A stretch of DNA of 64,000 nucleotides from assembly GCA_963833585.1 (NCBI GenBank), contig CAWHYF010000001.1, positions 1-64,000 of the forward strand. The letters run 5' to 3'. A program made the position numbers and the translations under genes. Every line of letters starts with the position of its first letter. Position 1 is the first letter of the stretch. Source of the stretch: Bog-756 sp963833585. Its GTDB lineage: Bacteria > Actinomycetota > Acidimicrobiia > Acidimicrobiales > RAAP-2. Below are positions 62,508 to 64,000 of this stretch, piece by piece. Below the pieces are notes generated by a model that worked only from the letters and a program-made list of their open reading frames with translations, had not been told where the DNA came from and searched no databases.

Positions 62508-63296
62508 TCAAACGTCCGGGATCCCCATGTCCAGGGTGGGGGCCTCGGTGCCCCCGTCGACCTCGATGACCTTGCCGGTGACGTACGAGCCGGCGTCCGA
62601 CGCCAGGTAGACGATGGCGGCGGCGATGTCCTCGGGATCGCCGATCCGGCCGAGGGGCGTGGCCTCCTCCATGGCCACCCGCATCTCGTCGACCTGCATG
62701 ACGATGTCCAGCGCCGAGGTGGCCACCGAGCCCACGGCGATGGCGTTGACCCGGATGCGCGGGGCCAGGTCCATGGCCGCCAACCGGGTGTAGTGGGCCA
62801 GTGCCGCCTTGGCCGTGCCGTAGGCCACGAAGCCCCGGCCGGCCAGCCGGCCCATGGCCGAGGAGATGTTCACGGCCGATCCCCCGCCGTCCTCCAGCAT
62901 CAGCGGCACGGCGGCGTGGAGGAGGGCGTGGGCGGTGGCCACGTTGAAGTGGAAGGCATCCTCCATGGTCTTGGCCGAGGTGTCCATGAACGCCTGGGGC
63001 ATGGTCCCGCCCACGTTGTTGACCACCAGGTCCAGCCGCCCGAAGGCGTGGCGGGCCCGCTCCACCAGTCCCGCCACCGCATCGAGGTCGTTCAGATTGG
63101 CCGGTACGGCGACCGCTCGGCGTCCGGCCTCCTCGACCTGCCGGGTCACCGCATCGAGCTGCTCGGCGGTCCGGGACGAGATGACCACGTCCGCCCCGGC
63201 CTGGGCCAGACCGATCGCCGTGGCCGCGCCGATCCCGCGACCGGCGCCGGTGACGATGGCCACCCGGTCGGTCATCTGGAAACGATCGAGCATCAT
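62508..63296 (-). CDS. Short-chain dehydrogenase/reductase (SDR)
   Basis: Classical SDR of 262 residues. TGAGRGIG at 16-23 binds NAD(P), the usual NNAG reads NNVGG at 93-97, and the catalytic pair is Tyr159 and Lys163 in YGTAK with Ser in NISS. The C-terminal IAVGSVATSALDIV and LASDAGSYVTGKVIEVDGGT are standard. GGGGGAGACC precedes the paired ATGs at 63296 and 63293. Together with the downstream DAPDH-like gene it could process a steroid, fatty acid or amine. The order SDR then DAPDH-like matches steroid-degradation-type neighbourhoods in mycobacteria, but evidence here is only family-based. Confidence 0.92.
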   Translation of the reverse strand: MMLDRFQMTDRVAIVTGAGRGIGAATAIGLAQAGADVVISSRTAEQLDAVTRQVEEAGRRAVAVPANLNDLDAVAGLVERARHAFGRLDLVVNNVGGTMPQAFMDTSAKTMEDAFHFNVATAHALLHAAVPLMLEDGGGSAVNISSAMGRLAGRGFVAYGTAKAALAHYTRLAAMDLAPRIRVNAIAVGSVATSALDIVMQVDEMRVAMEEATPLGRIGDPEDIAAAIVYLASDAGSYVTGKVIEVDGGTEAPTLDMGIPDV

Positions 63297-63359
63297 GCGG
63301 TCTCCCCCTGGTTGTCCGGCGTCAGTGCTACCAGACCGCAGACCTGAGCGCGGCACCGT

Positions 63360-63825
63360 TCAGTCGGCCAGGTCGGCGGCGGAGACGATACGGGTGGGAC
63401 GGAGGCGCACCAGGAGCTCGCCCGGCACGCCGTTCCGACGCCCGTACTCCTCGGCCCGGTCCTGGCCCATGTAGCGCGCCCCGATCACGGTGGCCCAGTG
63501 GGCCAGGTCGTCCAGCTCCTCGGTGATGGTGACCGCCCCCTCCATGGCGGCGAAGGAGAAGGGCGGACGCTCGTCGTCGACGCACAGGGAGACCCGGGGA
63601 TCACGGCGCAGGGACCTCCCCTTCACCGTCTCGGCCCCGGTGTTGAAGACGATGTCCCCGAGGGGGGAATCGGCGGCCGCGGTGGAGGGGTCGAGGCGCG
63701 TACCAGATGGGGGCGACATGGGGTCGGCCGTCGGCCCGCACCGTGGCCAGCTTGCCGGTGTGGGGCGGGCGGCCCCCGATCAGGTCGACCAGTTCGTCAT
63801 GAGTCATCGGGTGGTAGGGCACCAA
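63360..63825 (-). pseudogene. Pyridoxamine-5'-phosphate-oxidase-fold (Rv1155/FDR-type) protein, single frameshift
   Basis: Split-barrel flavin or F420-binding protein of about 150 residues. The N-terminal part (MTHDELVDLIGGRPPHTGKL, then ADGRPHVAPIWYA) is in one frame, and after about 63695 the frame changes to give LDPSTAAADSPLGDIVFNTG, then GRSLRRDPRVSLCVDDERPP and a C-terminus ending VSAADLAD. One indel accounts for the break. Rv1155-like relatives bind F420 or FMN and reduce unknown substrates; which cofactor is used here is unknown. The start may be GTG 63825 or ATG 63807. It is upstream of the SDR on the same strand. Confidence 0.82.
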
Positions 63826-63876
63826 GGTCTCCGATCGGTCGAGGGCACCGGGGGAGGGTCCGGTCGCCCGGCGGAT

Positions 63877-64000
63877 TCAGGACGGGCGGGTGGGGGGCAG
63901 GCCCAGCTTGCGGTGGTCCCACGATACGGTGCGCGCCACGTTGAGCTTGGCCACGATGCGCTTGTGCAACATGGTCTCCACGAAGGGCTTGAGCTCCTCG
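63877..64000 (-). CDS. Partial CDS, C-terminus of an unidentified protein
   Basis: The minus strand is open from the right edge to a stop at 63877-63879. The 41 visible residues read EELKPFVETMLHKRIVAKLN, then TVSWDHRKLGLPPTRPS. Third positions are GC-rich and the segment looks coding. I cannot identify the family from this piece. The gene lies upstream of the PPOX-fold gene on the same strand with about 50 bases between. Confidence 0.6.
   Translation of the reverse strand, partial: EELKPFVETMLHKRIVAKLNVARTVSWDHRKLGLPPTRPS

Overview
This is chromosomal DNA of a high-GC actinobacterium, most likely a member of the Acidimicrobiia/Acidimicrobiales. The base composition, the many GTG starts, the zinc anti-sigma and ECF sigma pairs, the TIGR03086 and DUF222-HNH families, and above all three secreted proteins carrying the 'GYWLVASDGG' repeat point that way. 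This is an inference from family content; no rRNA marker is present. I found no tRNA, rRNA, CRISPR array, phage gene or insertion sequence.

Layout. 1-4.7 kb: a heavily broken alpha/beta hydrolase gene, an SGNH-hydrolase lipoprotein and a response regulator/histidine kinase pair. 5-6.5 kb: an ECF41 sigma factor with its carboxymuconolactone-decarboxylase-like partner and a matching promoter. 6.9-11.6 kb: a secreted Ig-like protein, a HAD phosphatase, an aldo/keto reductase and an SRAP protein. 12-14.2 kb: a Pho84-like phosphate transporter divergent from phoU across a five-unit PHO box. 14.4-18.1 kb: a secreted Ig-like protein convergent with an OafA-type acyltransferase-SGNH protein that carries the same C-terminal domain. 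18-23.9 kb: weak or broken genes, a TMEM175-like channel, a KANL3/Tex30-like hydrolase, a PIG-L deacetylase and regulators. 24-29.9 kb: a membrane protein, then a tightly coupled set of two PF03640 secreted proteins, a fatty-acid-hydroxylase-fold membrane protein, DoxX, an ECF sigma and a zinc anti-sigma. 29.9-38.5 kb: a second ECF sigma coupled to a membrane protein with a Gly/Asn/Thr tail, a G1 (eqolisin) peptidase, a purple-acid-phosphatase-like exoenzyme and an Fn3 protein, the last two ending in the GYW repeat. 38.6-47 kb: a methyltransferase, a polytopic membrane protein, an XRE regulator, a GH13 glucosidase and an SRPBCC protein. 45.9-48.5 kb: an SDR-thioesterase-thioesterase operon. 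48.6-51.4 kb: an FTR1 iron permease behind a DtxR/IdeR-like box, an SDR and an HdeD-like protein. 51.4-57 kb: a third GYW-repeat protein, a TetR/MFS drug-efflux pair with a palindromic operator, and a second MFS gene. 57-64 kb: a small gene with its own terminator, an HNH protein, an ABC exporter, a DAPDH-like reductase, an SDR, a PPOX-fold protein and a partial gene.

A striking property of the window is the number of otherwise well-conserved genes broken by a single-base indel: about a dozen, plus one gene with at least eight. Both +1 and -1 changes occur, often in homopolymers, so assembly or read error is at least as likely as real gene decay. I report these as frameshifted genes with both halves described. 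Functionally the window is dominated by the cell surface (secreted propellers, hydrolases and peptidase, acyltransferase, transporters) and by metal, phosphate and stress regulation.
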